A stretch of 64,000 bases of DNA from Pseudanabaena galeata CCNP1313 (GTDB taxonomy: Bacteria; Cyanobacteriota; Cyanobacteriia; Pseudanabaenales; Pseudanabaenaceae). Each line of letters opens with the position of its first letter. The stretch's first letter is position 1. Shown in pieces: positions 19,402 through 28,398 of this stretch. The DNA is taken from assembly GCF_029910235.1 (NCBI RefSeq), contig NZ_CP112875.1, positions 1 through 64,000 of the forward strand, in the 5' to 3' direction. Both the position numbers and the translations under genes were made by a program. Below the pieces are notes generated by a model that was not told the DNA's origin, ran no database searches, and saw only the letters and a program-made list of their open reading frames with translations.

Positions 19402-19650
19402 TCAACTGCAATGGTTTATATCTTTAAATTTTTCAGAGCAGTCTTGTATTTTTCCACTTTCTAGCATTTGCTGAATTGTTCCAGCTTTTGAAGGCAAGAA
19501 AGCCACTGCATCTCGATCGCATTCGAGAATTTTGCAACCATAATGGTCTTTGAGCCTAGATGCTATCTTTTTTGTTGATAACTTGAAACTCACTATTACA
19601 TAATATTTGCTATTTTTATACAGTGACATTTGGCAATTTTCTTTGTTCAT
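19402..19650 (-). CDS. Hypothetical small protein (82 aa)
   Basis: A small lysine-rich protein beginning MNKENCQMSLYKNSKYYVIVSFKLSTKKIASRL. Three alternating hydrophobic strands and one helix can be imagined (YYVIVSFKL, then CKILECDRDAVAFL), a ferredoxin-like pattern, but I cannot assign a family. It has its own promoter space on both sides. Confidence 0.35.
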   Translation of the reverse strand: MNKENCQMSLYKNSKYYVIVSFKLSTKKIASRLKDHYGCKILECDRDAVAFLPSKAGTIQQMLESGKIQDCSEKFKDINHCS

Positions 19651-19832
19651 TTTTACATCTCAAATCTTCACAGACTTTTAGCGATAGCGCATTTTTCTGA
19701 AAGCCTTCAAAATTATGATGCGAACTCGGAAGAATTTGGATAAGCTAAGATTGAGTTACAGCTTTGCTTCATTTTCTTAAGTGCCTGAAAAGTTTTTTAG
19801 CCTGTAGTCTACTCAAATATTGATGCCTCATT

Positions 19833-20708
19833 ATGACCGATCGCCATACGATTGAACTACCAAATTTACAATTGTCATATCTATCTTGGGGACAGGGGAA
19901 AGAGCCTGTCCTATGTTTACATGGCATGGCGGACTGTGGTTTAGTTTGGTCACATTTTGGGCAGTTTGTTACGTCTCAAAGCGATCGCTATTGTGTTGTC
20001 GCTCCCGATCTACGTGGACATGGAGAAAGTACCAAACCTACTGATAATTACTCCTTTGAGAGCATTATTGATGACTTAGAAGGCTTAATGCTATCTCTAG
20101 GATGGCAAAGTGCTCATATTATTGCTCATTCATGGAGTGCCAAAACTGTTTCCCTTTGGGCACAACAATCACCACAACGTTTTCGTAGTTTAATTTTTGT
20201 CGATCCCTTTTTCATGGGACGTTTCCCTTGGTGGGTAAGACTTACTTTTCCTCTTTTCTATCGCGTCTTACCTTTCTTAAAAATTGTGGGCACATTCCCT
20301 ACCTACGCCGAAGCCGAGAAAATTGCTCGAACTCTTAAGCAATATCGTGATTGGACTCCATTCCAAGAAGCTGTCTTTCAGGCTACGATTGCCGAGCAAC
20401 CAGATGGTTCTTGGCGCAGTAAGTTTCCCGTCCAAGCACGAAATCTTATTTTTGAAGCAATTTTAGGAATCGACGGGCTAAACCAATCCATCACTGTACC
20501 AACTCTTTTTGTCCAACCAAAGCAAGGGCTAAACCAATCTGAATGGCAGCTTAAACCCTATAAAATCTACTGCTCAAATCTCCAAATCTGTAAAGTGGAT
20601 GGAAACCATTGGGCTTTTTTAGTCGCTCCAGAATCTTTTGATGAGGTGATTCTCCAATTTCTATCTAACATTCAGCGTGAGTTAGGAGATTGCTCAAAAT
20701 CAGGATGA
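19833..20708 (+). CDS. Alpha/beta hydrolase
   Basis: A 291-residue alpha/beta hydrolase. It has the oxyanion-strand motif VLCLHGMADCGLVW, the DLRGHGES loop, and the nucleophile elbow IAHSWSAK (a variant of GxSxG with Ser in AHSWS). The acid region is near FVQPKQG, and the catalytic His is in KVDGNHWAFL. The family covers esterases, haloperoxidases and lipases, so the substrate is unknown. The stop overlaps the start of the next small gene (ATGA), suggesting coupling. Confidence 0.85.
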   Translation: MTDRHTIELPNLQLSYLSWGQGKEPVLCLHGMADCGLVWSHFGQFVTSQSDRYCVVAPDLRGHGESTKPTDNYSFESIIDDLEGLMLSLGWQSAHIIAHSWSAKTVSLWAQQSPQRFRSLIFVDPFFMGRFPWWVRLTFPLFYRVLPFLKIVGTFPTYAEAEKIARTLKQYRDWTPFQEAVFQATIAEQPDGSWRSKFPVQARNLIFEAILGIDGLNQSITVPTLFVQPKQGLNQSEWQLKPYKIYCSNLQICKVDGNHWAFLVAPESFDEVILQFLSNIQRELGDCSKSG

Positions 20709-20878
20709 ATTTACCTCAATGCCCAACTTGTCAAATTTATCGCAATGGTTGCTCAGTACATCCTCAAGGTGTTATTGGAGATGATTGTCTTGATTTCCGA
20801 CTGAGGTATGAAGTAGAAAAAGTCAAACTAAAGCTGACATGTATAGAAAAGCAGGTTTTTCTATACATGTTTTCATAA
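20705..20878 (+). CDS. Small cysteine-containing protein (57 aa)
   Basis: Starts MNLPQCPTCQIYRNGCSVHPQG, overlapping the hydrolase stop by 4 nt. CPTC plus later Cys and His (GCSVHPQG, DDCLDFR) suggest a small zinc-binding knuckle. The last ~12 codons are formed by the first hairpin of the palindrome at 20837-20920, so the C-terminus may be an extension created by that element. Function unknown. Confidence 0.5.
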   Translation: MNLPQCPTCQIYRNGCSVHPQGVIGDDCLDFRLRYEVEKVKLKLTCIEKQVFLYMFS

Positions 20879-20920
20879 TATGTATAGAAAAACCTGCTTT
20901 TCTATACATATTATGAAAAC
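20837..20920. repeat. Double long hairpin between convergent genes
   Basis: Two adjacent near-perfect palindromes share their middle. The first is 20837-20870 (14-bp arms, ACATGTATAGAAAA, loop GCAGGT). The second is 20869-20920 (23-bp arms starting GTTTTCATAATATG, loop ACCTGC). It separates the plus-strand small gene from the minus-strand fic gene, whose stop codon follows at 20921. It may terminate both transcripts or be a palindromic repeat element. Confidence 0.75.
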
Positions 20921-22000
20921 TTACTTTCCATGCACATTACTCAATAAGTTAAACAGCGCAATGTTAATGTAGTAGTTATCCCGTCCTAGTTTTTGCCTAC
21001 TCATCAATCCTATTCTGGTCATTTCGTTTAAGTATCTTGTTGCAGTGAGGCGCGTTACCTGTAAACTTTGGACGACAAATTCTACTTTGCTGTAGGGATG
21101 ACTAAAAATAATGTTGAGCAAATCTTGACTATAGATTTTGGGTAGTTCTCCTCTTAATTTTATTTTGTATTGCTGCATCAAATCCCTAATGCTGTGAATT
21201 AGCACTATGGTTTGTCGAGAAGTCTGCTCAATCCCTTCTAGCATGAATATTAGCCAGTCTTCCCAATTTCCTTCAGTGCGAACCTCTTGTAATAAACGAT
21301 AATATTCAGTTTTAGATTGGTTGATATAGCGTGAAAGATACAGGACTGGACTACCGAGTAAGCCTTGCTTGACCAGATATAAGATGTTGATGATTCTTCC
21401 TGTTCTGCCATTGCCATCATAAAACGGATGTATGCTTTCAAATTGATGATGGATTACTGCCATTTTGATGAGTTCGTCCCAGTCACAGAGAGTATCATCA
21501 TTTATAAATTTTTCGAGATTACTCATCAACGCTACTATTTCGTCATAGTGCTGAGGTGGTGTATAAACTGTCTCTCCTGTCTGATCGTTCTTCAATGCAG
21601 TGCCAGATAGTTTGCGGTAGCCAGCACGATTTTCTTCTATACAAGCGTGTATTTTGAGAATGTCGTTGTTCGTCAATAGTCCTGTCTGTTTAACTTGGAT
21701 AAATCCATTCCGTAAGGCTGTGGCATAGTTATATACCTCCTTTGCAGCGAGACTAACAAACTGCTCGGCAAGACTATCGCTTCGATACAAATCATCATGG
21801 GTTGTGATGATATTTTCAATTGCTGAGCTATCTTTCGCTTCTTGTAAAGATAGAGTATTAATCAAGATGCTTTGGTTAGGAATACTTGCGGCAACTCCTT
21901 TTAACTCGGCAAGTGCTTGATGTGCTTTTGCCAGTTTTTTTAAGACTGCTTTGCTTTCAATATCGATATCTAAAGGCAAAGTTGGTAATGCGTTGTCCAT
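20921..22000 (-). CDS. Fic/DOC family protein (AMP transferase type)
   Basis: A 359-residue Fic protein. The catalytic loop is HPFYDGNGRTGR (family motif HPFx(D/E)GNGRxxR), near 195-206. An inhibitory helix motif SSAIEN (type S-x-x-x-E-N/G) lies upstream near residue 58, as in class II Fic proteins that hold themselves inactive. The region before it resembles Fic_N, and the C-terminus (LLNIIFSHPYSKVEFVVQSL...TATRYLNEM) is a winged-helix domain. The likely activity is AMPylation of an unknown target. The motif is intact. Confidence 0.9.
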   Translation of the reverse strand: MDNALPTLPLDIDIESKAVLKKLAKAHQALAELKGVAASIPNQSILINTLSLQEAKDSSAIENIITTHDDLYRSDSLAEQFVSLAAKEVYNYATALRNGFIQVKQTGLLTNNDILKIHACIEENRAGYRKLSGTALKNDQTGETVYTPPQHYDEIVALMSNLEKFINDDTLCDWDELIKMAVIHHQFESIHPFYDGNGRTGRIINILYLVKQGLLGSPVLYLSRYINQSKTEYYRLLQEVRTEGNWEDWLIFMLEGIEQTSRQTIVLIHSIRDLMQQYKIKLRGELPKIYSQDLLNIIFSHPYSKVEFVVQSLQVTRLTATRYLNEMTRIGLMSRQKLGRDNYYINIALFNLLSNVHGK

Positions 22001-22096
22001 TAATAGAATGGTTCTTGTTCTGAGGATTATCTAGTAAAGTCATAGCACAGGAGTAAGCATCCGCCAAGCAAATACTTACTCCAATACTTAATTAAT

Positions 22097-22968
22097 TTAG
22101 AACAATGTCAATTGTTCTCTTTGCTCATTTACATTCTTTTGTGGAATCATAAGCTGTTTACCTACTACTGTAAAGTCAGACATTGACTTGAATACAATCG
22201 ACTCTGGTAGTTTCATGCTACTCACGGTTAGATCGAGATCTCCCACAAGCTGCACGATTTGTTCAAGCCAGTTTTCCGAGTCTTGGGCTACCCAATCCTC
22301 GAACTTTCTCTGACTCAATGCTTCCACGATCGCTGTTGATGGTGGTTCTAGTGAAGCCGCACTAGAGTTTCTGTCCCAGAAGATTTCTCTTGATTCTTCT
22401 GGTTCTTCCGCATCTAATCCATGGTCTAATTCATTTTCATCAACAGGAGCTTCATGGGCGATCGCATCAAACATCTCCTTCAAGAATCCTAGCCGATTTG
22501 ATTTCTGCTCGTATTCCTGTGCTTGCTCAAAGGGCTGACTAACCCGATTTTGGAGAATTGGCAGTTCTTGTCTATCTCGTTCGAGAGTTTCTTGGGCTGT
22601 GGTTAGCTTGGCGGCGATCGCATTTCTCACCACATGCAAGAGCGAACTATAGGGCTGCTGGCACTCTGCATTAAATTCATAGCCTGAATTGATGCTCATA
22701 CCAATATACCCATTCACCTCTGAGCCAAATCTGCTCAGAAATACACTCAGTCTTGCAAATTGTCCAATTTGGATTTGGGTCAATCGATAGCTTTCCTTCA
22801 ACCTTTGCACTTGTTCGGTAATGTGATGATCGATGAGTACGGCTTTATCTAGCATCACTCCGCGATCGCTGATGAATTGTTTCAAATTAGCTTGGGCAAC
22901 AGTAGCTAGATCGGCTTGAATGCGCTGAATTTGGGCGGGATAGTTGGTATTAATCCATTCAGCCTTTC
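22097..22968 (-). pseudogene. C-terminal remnant of a large helicase-like protein
   Basis: An open frame without a natural start. Homology-like sequence continues upstream of the first TTG to a TGA at about 22968 (KAEWINTNYPAQIQ...). The content (AQITEQVQRLKESYRLTQIQIGQ..., GYIGMSINSG, then a coiled-coil ETLERDRQELPILQNRVSQPFEQAQEYEQK) looks like the C-terminal tail of large plasmid or phage helicase/methylase proteins of cyanobacteria. The catalytic parts are absent. The family name is tentative, but the 5'-truncation is well supported by the missing start. Confidence 0.5.
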
Positions 22969-22986
22969 ATGACAGTGATTTCTTAA

Positions 22987-23856
22987 TCAATTACCTTGAG
23001 ATAGGAGAGCAGTGACATCGTTAACCGCTAACAATGCTTTCTCTTGAATATCTTGTAAGATAGGATCTGTCGAAATACAAGATTGTAGCGAAGCAATTGA
23101 CATTGCATAAAAGACATCATTTGCTATATTGATAGATTTTTTATTGCAGATTCTTTTAAATTCATGAGTTACAAAACATAAAACCGCACTGAAAAAGAAA
23201 TGTCCTCTTATGTGAGAACGTGGTTTGAAGTCTTTGAGAAGTTCGGCTAATTCATCAAATTCTTGGATGTCTAAATTAAGCGTTTTAATAAAATCAGTTA
23301 TTTTTCTAGAATCAAACTTTGGAGTATCATTTCTAGTTAAGAAAGGAAAACAATATTCTTTTACACATGGTTGACCAATATTATTTTTTTCAATCAAAAA
23401 ATCAGCAATCATTAATGGATAAGTAACTGAATCAAATTCTTCTAACCAAGAATTTATACCATGAGATTCGTATTCAATATCGTGAGACAAATTTCGGATA
23501 ATTGACGTAATATTAAGTGTAAATAGCATTAGATTCTCTATGCTATGGCATTTAGTTTCTACAATTCTTGGATGATTATATAAGCGGTTTAACAGCAATC
23601 TATAATCACTATCTATAGCTACGACAAATTTAGCTCTATCATCCCGCATTTCATGGATGTATTTTTGAACTTCTAAGCGACCACCTACTGGTTTAAGTTT
23701 TCTTTTATAACCATTCAATTCACTTGGAAAGAAATTACTCCAGAATGGGCAATCACTTGAACCTTCTACGATTACAAGATAGAATCCACTATAAAACAGA
23801 TGACTATTCAAAGTCTGAGCATGAATCACCCTCAACACCGTCGGGATGGATGGCAC
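22987..23856 (-). CDS. DUF4435 (TOPRIM-like) protein
   Basis: A 289-residue protein with a GTG start. The segment LVIVEGSSDCPFWSNFF (glutamate of a TOPRIM-like fold), KFVVAIDSDYRLL (DxD) and VETKCHSIENLML (HSIEN) is the DUF4435 signature. DUF4435 is known from the AriB effector of the PARIS phage-defence system, where it pairs with an AAA ATPase, and from fusions to ATPases. No ATPase gene is adjacent here, so it is either an orphan or uses a partner elsewhere. The motif residues look intact. Confidence 0.75.
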   Translation of the reverse strand: MPSIPTVLRVIHAQTLNSHLFYSGFYLVIVEGSSDCPFWSNFFPSELNGYKRKLKPVGGRLEVQKYIHEMRDDRAKFVVAIDSDYRLLLNRLYNHPRIVETKCHSIENLMLFTLNITSIIRNLSHDIEYESHGINSWLEEFDSVTYPLMIADFLIEKNNIGQPCVKEYCFPFLTRNDTPKFDSRKITDFIKTLNLDIQEFDELAELLKDFKPRSHIRGHFFFSAVLCFVTHEFKRICNKKSINIANDVFYAMSIASLQSCISTDPILQDIQEKALLAVNDVTALLSQGN

Positions 23857-23990
23857 AGACTAGGTAGTTGCTGTGGACATTGTTGATGCAGCGATCGCAG
23901 TCGGGTATTTTGGGCATTGGTTTTTTATAGATATAGCGATCGCATAATGTTCAAGTGGGATTTTGACAAGACTTACTGAGATGTTAGCTT

Positions 23991-24521
23991 TTAAGAGTCA
24001 TGGTATAGATTGCTAAAAACCCAGTCCAACAAATAACCATGATGAAAAGCACAACCTAGCTCTTGTTTGCCGACAGTGGGTAAATGTCCTTTTGGAGCAT
24101 TGATTGCATAGGATGTCTCACGGTCAAAACGCCATTCTTCAGCACCAGCACTCAGCCAACCAAGCACAATAGCTAGCGCAGATATTGCAGTCCATCTTCC
24201 GTTTATGGGATATTTTTCTCTAACTACTGTCTTCCCTAACTCTTTTGTCTCAGCAAGAATATCTTGGTAGATTTGCCATTGGACGCTAAAGCCAAAATGA
24301 CCATTGCTATGCTCGACCCAAAGGCGATCGATTTCTTCTAGTTCTTCCGTTGAAAAAGCTTTGATTTTTGGAATAAGTGCTTTCCTTACGGATAAACCAG
24401 AATCGATTTCGAGATCTTCAGAGTTAATTTGAAAAGTTAATCGTTTCGTTTCTAAATCTGCTTCTTGCCAGTTTTGGGCAACTAGAAGATCTTGCAGCGT
24501 TTGATGGTGAGAGTAAAGCAT
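23991..24521 (-). CDS. GUN4-domain protein
   Basis: A 176-residue protein. The GUN4 signature is LQDLLVAQNWQEADLETKRL at the start, then STEELEEIDRLWVEHSNGHFGFSVQWQIYQ. GUN4 proteins bind porphyrins and assist Mg-chelatase. Short standalone and fused GUN4-like proteins are common in cyanobacteria and are often of unknown function. The C-terminal part (ISALAIVLGWLSAG...FHHGYLLDWVF) is outside the classical core, so a role in chlorophyll synthesis should not be assumed. Confidence 0.8.
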   Translation of the reverse strand: MLYSHHQTLQDLLVAQNWQEADLETKRLTFQINSEDLEIDSGLSVRKALIPKIKAFSTEELEEIDRLWVEHSNGHFGFSVQWQIYQDILAETKELGKTVVREKYPINGRWTAISALAIVLGWLSAGAEEWRFDRETSYAINAPKGHLPTVGKQELGCAFHHGYLLDWVFSNLYHDS

Positions 24522-24879
24522 AGATGGGATTTTCAGGATTTTGCAAATGTTTATATCCTATGGCGATCGCAGTCGGTTTTTTGGGGACTTGTTCTATGGG
24601 AAAGCAGCCATTAATTATGATGTCACGCTATCCGTTACAAAGTGAGATCGCATCTTGTAACACATGGCGATCCATACCTAAATCACCTTATTCAATCTGT
24701 GCAGTAACCATTTGACTTGAGATAAGAATCATCATTAATCTGAGCATAATGGGTTTATTAATCAAAAGACTTATTTCAAATGACATAAATATTAAGCTCA
24801 TCGTGAAAAAGGCTTGCGAAACAAATGGCACAATGTTAAGTTTCATTACACACAATAGAACTTAAACAAAAAAACTGCT

Positions 24880-25074
24880 ATGTCTCCTATTTTTTCTCCT
24901 AACTTTAACAACTTTGAAAATATTAGCCAATCTCAAGCTTGGTCTCTATTTTTTGCGTTTGGAAGAAATTCTAGCCTTTTAGGTTCAGGACGCTCTAATG
25001 GTCGCCTTTTCACTTTAGCTCTGACAGCAACAGTGGTTGCATCAGTTGTGGAAGTATTAATTTTATCTATCTAG
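24880..25074 (+). CDS. Small membrane protein, hypothetical (64 aa)
   Basis: Begins MSPIFSPNFNNFENISQSQAW and ends with one hydrophobic helix (LFTLALTATVVASVVEVLILSI) that reaches the C-terminus, so a single-pass tail-anchored protein is possible. No strong ribosome binding site. Unknown function. Confidence 0.35.
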   Translation: MSPIFSPNFNNFENISQSQAWSLFFAFGRNSSLLGSGRSNGRLFTLALTATVVASVVEVLILSI

Positions 25075-25650
25075 CCCAAGCTTCAACTAATCGAAAGATG
25101 GCAAAAAAGAAATGATTTTAAAATTTATTGTTGCATTACTTACCGCCAAGACTTCTCGCAAAAAAAGAGCATTTCCAAAAGAGAAAATCAGAATATCTAA
25201 TGCGCTGCGGTTTTTATAAATAGCGTTCTATTGTCCTTTTCCGATATGGCGATCTGTAAAAATGTAGCGATAAAATTTCGTCTTATTTTGCGAAACATCC
25301 GATCGCCCCAAAATTTGCGATCAGTACTTTCAGCCCAATCGTCAAGCAGACTTTGCACTAAAGTTTAATTCTCACATCATAGTAAGAAGCACCCTAGACA
25401 TTATCTAGGGTGCTTCTTAGTGTATGCACTGGGGCATTGTGAAGAGAGCGATCGCAGTCGGGTAGTTTTGGTATTACTTGAATGGGTAGGCGATCGCATT
25501 GGTTCTAGCGAAACATTCGGTTCTAGGGGAAAATAGTCAGTGATTTATTTTCCATTTGTCGTTAATTGCTATCACCATTTTAGGGATTTGCTTTCTTGAA
25601 ATCTTTTTTTCTCAAAATTTATCATCTAGTACGATTTTGGCTATAGCTTT
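25075..25650. other. Gene-free region with one hairpin
   Basis: I find no gene here. HIP1 octamers are frequent. The only clear structure is the hairpin 25384-25418. Confidence 0.6.
25384..25418. terminator. 15-bp perfect stem-loop
   Basis: AAGAAGCACCCTAGA (25384-25398) pairs exactly with 25404-25418 around the loop CATTA. No adjacent long T-run. It is either a terminator or a palindromic repeat. Confidence 0.5.
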
Positions 25651-26277
25651 ATGTATATCAAATATATTGAAAACACGACAATTGTTACTGCTCGAAATTT
25701 GCTACTTACATTCTTAGATCTGCGAGGATTTGTGAATGATACAAATAATTGGAATGAGAAATTACTTTATCGGAATCCATCAGGCTACTTCAGATTTCAA
25801 CAGTTGGTTGCAATGTTTAACGCCTTTGACATCGAATGGAATCCAGAGGCATTTATCAATGGGAAATTTATAAAATACGACGATCCGAGATATACCTCAT
25901 TATTAGGTAAATTTCACATTTCAATGTTGGAAATGCTACCAGTGGACATGAGAAGAAGCATAAATTACGGTCATGGGTTTGGCGTTCACAGCAATCAATT
26001 AAACGAGTGTTTTAGCATCCTCTTCAAGTATCGAGAGCATGTTGAGAGGATATTAACATTTTCAAACGGTGTACTCGCTACAAGCGGTCTTTACTTTTTT
26101 GCTCATGGGAAAGCAGATGAGTTGAATCGGATCGTCAGAGAGAATATTGACATAATTGATGACATCCTTATTGCTATCATCTGCCCAGAGGGAAAACAAT
26201 TTTCGATGGTACAGATGGTAAATGACTATGGCTATCCAGATGTAGATCTCCGTAAGATTGATTTAGAAGATTTGTAA
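25651..26277 (+). CDS. Hypothetical protein (208 aa)
   Basis: Not recognised. It starts MYIKYIENTTIVTARNLLLTFLDLRGF and has a coherent amino-acid composition with several amphipathic helices (FKYREHVERILTFSNGVLATSGLYFFAHGKADELNRIV). No membrane span long enough for insertion and no known motif. It stands alone, with about 570 bp free upstream. Confidence 0.5.
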   Translation: MYIKYIENTTIVTARNLLLTFLDLRGFVNDTNNWNEKLLYRNPSGYFRFQQLVAMFNAFDIEWNPEAFINGKFIKYDDPRYTSLLGKFHISMLEMLPVDMRRSINYGHGFGVHSNQLNECFSILFKYREHVERILTFSNGVLATSGLYFFAHGKADELNRIVRENIDIIDDILIAIICPEGKQFSMVQMVNDYGYPDVDLRKIDLEDL

Positions 26278-26403
26278 ATAAACCTAAATCCTTTGGATGT
26301 AACTAGAAATTGCAAAAATTTCACGCCAAGCGATCGCAGTTTGTAACACCACCCGATCCAATAATGGCAGTATGGTCATTGCAACCAGAATAAGGCTTTA
26401 CCC

Positions 26404-26784
26404 ATGACTGCAAAAGAAATCATCGATCTCCTCTCGACCCTATCCAAAGATTTACTATTCCCCAGTGAATCCGAATAACCGTTTACTTGGAAATCTGCAA
26501 CCCTCACACCTGAAACTATCCTTGAGCGATCGCAAAAACCTGCGGACACAGCTATTGAAGAAATCCCCCTAGAAGATTTCTTTGCCCCCGTTGTCACCGA
26601 TGAAGATTGGTTTGAAGATGAAGATCGACAAGTCGCGCAAAGGTTTCGCGATCTTCAAGCAGCGATCGCTACTTTAGAAAATGTCCATGTTTTCAAAGTC
26701 GGCAAAATCGAGATCGATGTTTATATTGTTGGTGCGATCGGTCCCGATCTTGTAGGGCTAAAAACTACAGTAGTCGAAACCTAA
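26404..26784 (+). pseudogene. nuiA: Nuclease A inhibitor NuiA-like, in-frame stop
   Basis: The 127-codon frame reads MTAKEIIDLLSTLSKDLLFPSESE, then TAA at codon 25 (26476-26478), then PFTWKSATLTPETIL...PLEDFFAPVVTDEDWF...VFKVGKIEIDVYIVG...LVGLKTTVVET. This is the NuiA family, the tight inhibitor of the non-specific nuclease NucA of Anabaena. In relatives a residue such as Tyr stands at the stop (PSESEYPF), so one substitution explains it. The rest of the gene is open. A remnant of nucA overlaps its 3' end in convergent orientation. Confidence 0.8.
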
Positions 26785-26910
26785 CAGCCTTTCTTTGATT
26801 CGATCTGCTTTTGGATGTCGAGCGGCACGTTGCTTAAAAAGTCATAGCCCATTAGTTTCTCAACGTCGCTAACAGTTGTACAGAAATCTGTCCATTTAAC
26901 GTCAGTTCGA
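26781..26910 (-). pseudogene. nucA: DNA/RNA non-specific endonuclease (NucA-like), C-terminal fragment
   Basis: On the minus strand the last ~40 codons read KWTDFCTTVSDVEKLMGYDFLSNVPLDIQKQ... and end in TAG at 26781. The pattern V-x-x-[IV]-E-x-L-x-GYDF is the usual C-terminus of NucA-type nucleases. The catalytic DRGH part is not present upstream. Sequence before about 26910 is unrelated and includes an inverted GCTGAG/CTCAGC pair. The fragment overlaps the nuiA-like stop by 3 nt. Confidence 0.65.
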
Positions 26911-27009
26911 CAGAGTAGACAAAAGCAAAAGAAAAGCTGAGACTAGGTTTGACAAACTAAAAGCCTCAGCAATATGAACAGTATCGTATCGCACTTGGAT
27001 ATCATTTGC

Positions 27010-27468
27010 TCATAGAAACCTACTCAAATCAAAGTCTTCTTGGTCTCCTCTATCTTTTTCATCTAGTAGTAGCAACAAAATCCCGTCTGTATAATCCACA
27101 CTTCCTTGTAAAGCATTCTGTAGAACTTCAAGTCCTCCATTGGCATATTCTTCAAAGATTTGAACGCGGATATTTCCAGATTCTTCCTCAAGGGCAAGGC
27201 TTTTAGGATCTTTGGTATGGGCGATCGCTATTAAATTGATTACAGGCTCATAGCCTCTAGCTAAAAACTGATCTTGAGGAATTGGATCGGGTTCTTTTCT
27301 TGATGTTTTGCCAAGAGGAATCTTTTTTCCTCGTTTAGCTCCAAGCACAGCCGCAAAAGTCATCACGTCAGCATAGGTCTGAAATGGTGCAGTGGGGTTT
27401 TCGGCTGATCTTAAAGACCGTACTAATTCAGCTTTGTCTTCAGCAATATAAACTCTACGAATGCTCAT
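27010..27468 (-). CDS. DNA phosphorothioation-associated protein 4-like
   Basis: 152 residues from the start MSIRRVYIAEDKAELV, chosen over an upstream ATG at 27495 because family members start near this point. The pattern YADVMTFAAVLGAKRGKKIPL, then LIAIAHTKDPKSLA, then the strongly conserved IFEEYANGGLEVLQNAL matches 'dnd system-associated protein 4'. That gene accompanies DNA sulfur modification/restriction clusters; its function is unknown. A DndD-like ATPase and a PLD-helicase of the same theme lie 2-6 kb upstream on the same strand. Confidence 0.75.
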   Translation of the reverse strand: MSIRRVYIAEDKAELVRSLRSAENPTAPFQTYADVMTFAAVLGAKRGKKIPLGKTSRKEPDPIPQDQFLARGYEPVINLIAIAHTKDPKSLALEEESGNIRVQIFEEYANGGLEVLQNALQGSVDYTDGILLLLLDEKDRGDQEDFDLSRFL

Positions 27469-27693
27469 TATTTGCCCCAAACTCCGCCTTATCATTCGCG
27501 ATCTTTACCCTTGCATCAGCCATTCTTACTTATTCCTTAATACCCAATCTAAAAACATCATACACACAACCAGCCGCCTCATTAACTTCAGTCACCATCA
27601 AACCAGCCATCATCAACAAGCGATCGCCTTTTACAGTGCGTTATAATCTTTATATATTTTACCTGAATATATTATTTCTTAAAATCAATTTAA

Positions 27694-27915
27694 ATGAGCA
27701 GCATTAACTCTGAAAATTTTAAATTTAATCTATCTACGCTCAGTATTGCGAACTTAAATGATGAGGACAAAGAAGATCGTGCATATTGGCTTCTGAAAAG
27801 TCCAAAAGAGCGATTAATTGCCCTAGAATATCTACGTCAAGTATTGTATGGCTATGATCCAAATACCTTCAGACTTCAAAGAATTTTTGAGATTGCTAAA
27901 CTTCCATCAAGTTGA
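27694..27915 (+). CDS. Conserved small protein near HepT/MntA (73 aa)
   Basis: The motif DRAYWLLKSPKERLIALEYLRQVLYGYDP is widespread in small cyanobacterial and other bacterial proteins often found next to nucleotidyltransferase-type genes. No function is assigned to it that I know of. It converges on the HepT gene, ending 4 nt before it. Confidence 0.6.
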   Translation: MSSINSENFKFNLSTLSIANLNDEDKEDRAYWLLKSPKERLIALEYLRQVLYGYDPNTFRLQRIFEIAKLPSS

Positions 27916-27918
27916 TAG

Positions 27919-28398
27919 TCATAGGTTACTCTGCCCTTCTAGAAACTCAGCAAAACCAATTAATTCTCTTCTTGATAGCTCAAAGGCAATAACCAAATCT
28001 TTTACTCCATCTCCAATGATTTCGGAATCAAACTCAAAAGCATAGACATGACGAACAACATGGCGAAACTTACGATAGCCATTGAGCATTTCTTTACAAA
28101 TTTCTGAAATTACCGCAGGGCGAATATTCGATAAATCATTACTCATTTGCATCAACAAAGAATAATGCCATTCATTACCTTCAGGTCTTTCACCATCAAT
28201 ACGAGTGGCAATAATTTCAAAAAGCCTTTCTAGTCCACCATAAAAGCCATGCAAACTTAATGCCACACTATCAAGATACAAATCATCATTAGTTTGTAGG
28301 AACTTTTGCCAACCTGCGATCGCTCTCTCCACAAGCATTTCTATTTCAACCAAATCATTCCTAATTCGCTCAGCGATATCTATTAGAGAACTTTTCAA
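27919..28398 (-). CDS. HepT-like ribonuclease toxin
   Basis: A 159-residue HEPN-type protein. The active-site motif R-X4-H-X-Y is visible as RHVVRHVY in YRKFRHVVRHVYAFEF. HepT toxins are HEPN RNases whose partner MntA AMPylates the Tyr/His motif region to neutralise them. The partner gene overlaps by 4 nt upstream. Longer than the shortest HepT proteins (~110-140), with an extra N-terminal helix. Confidence 0.75.
   Translation of the reverse strand: MKSSLIDIAERIRNDLVEIEMLVERAIAGWQKFLQTNDDLYLDSVALSLHGFYGGLERLFEIIATRIDGERPEGNEWHYSLLMQMSNDLSNIRPAVISEICKEMLNGYRKFRHVVRHVYAFEFDSEIIGDGVKDLVIAFELSRRELIGFAEFLEGQSNL

Noticed and set aside
26920-27012. Possible transposase start MNSIVSHLDIIC and GCTGAG/CTCAGC inverted repeat
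   Set aside because: Only 13 codons before a stop, and no matching end or target duplication; a remnant of an insertion sequence is possible but cannot be supported.
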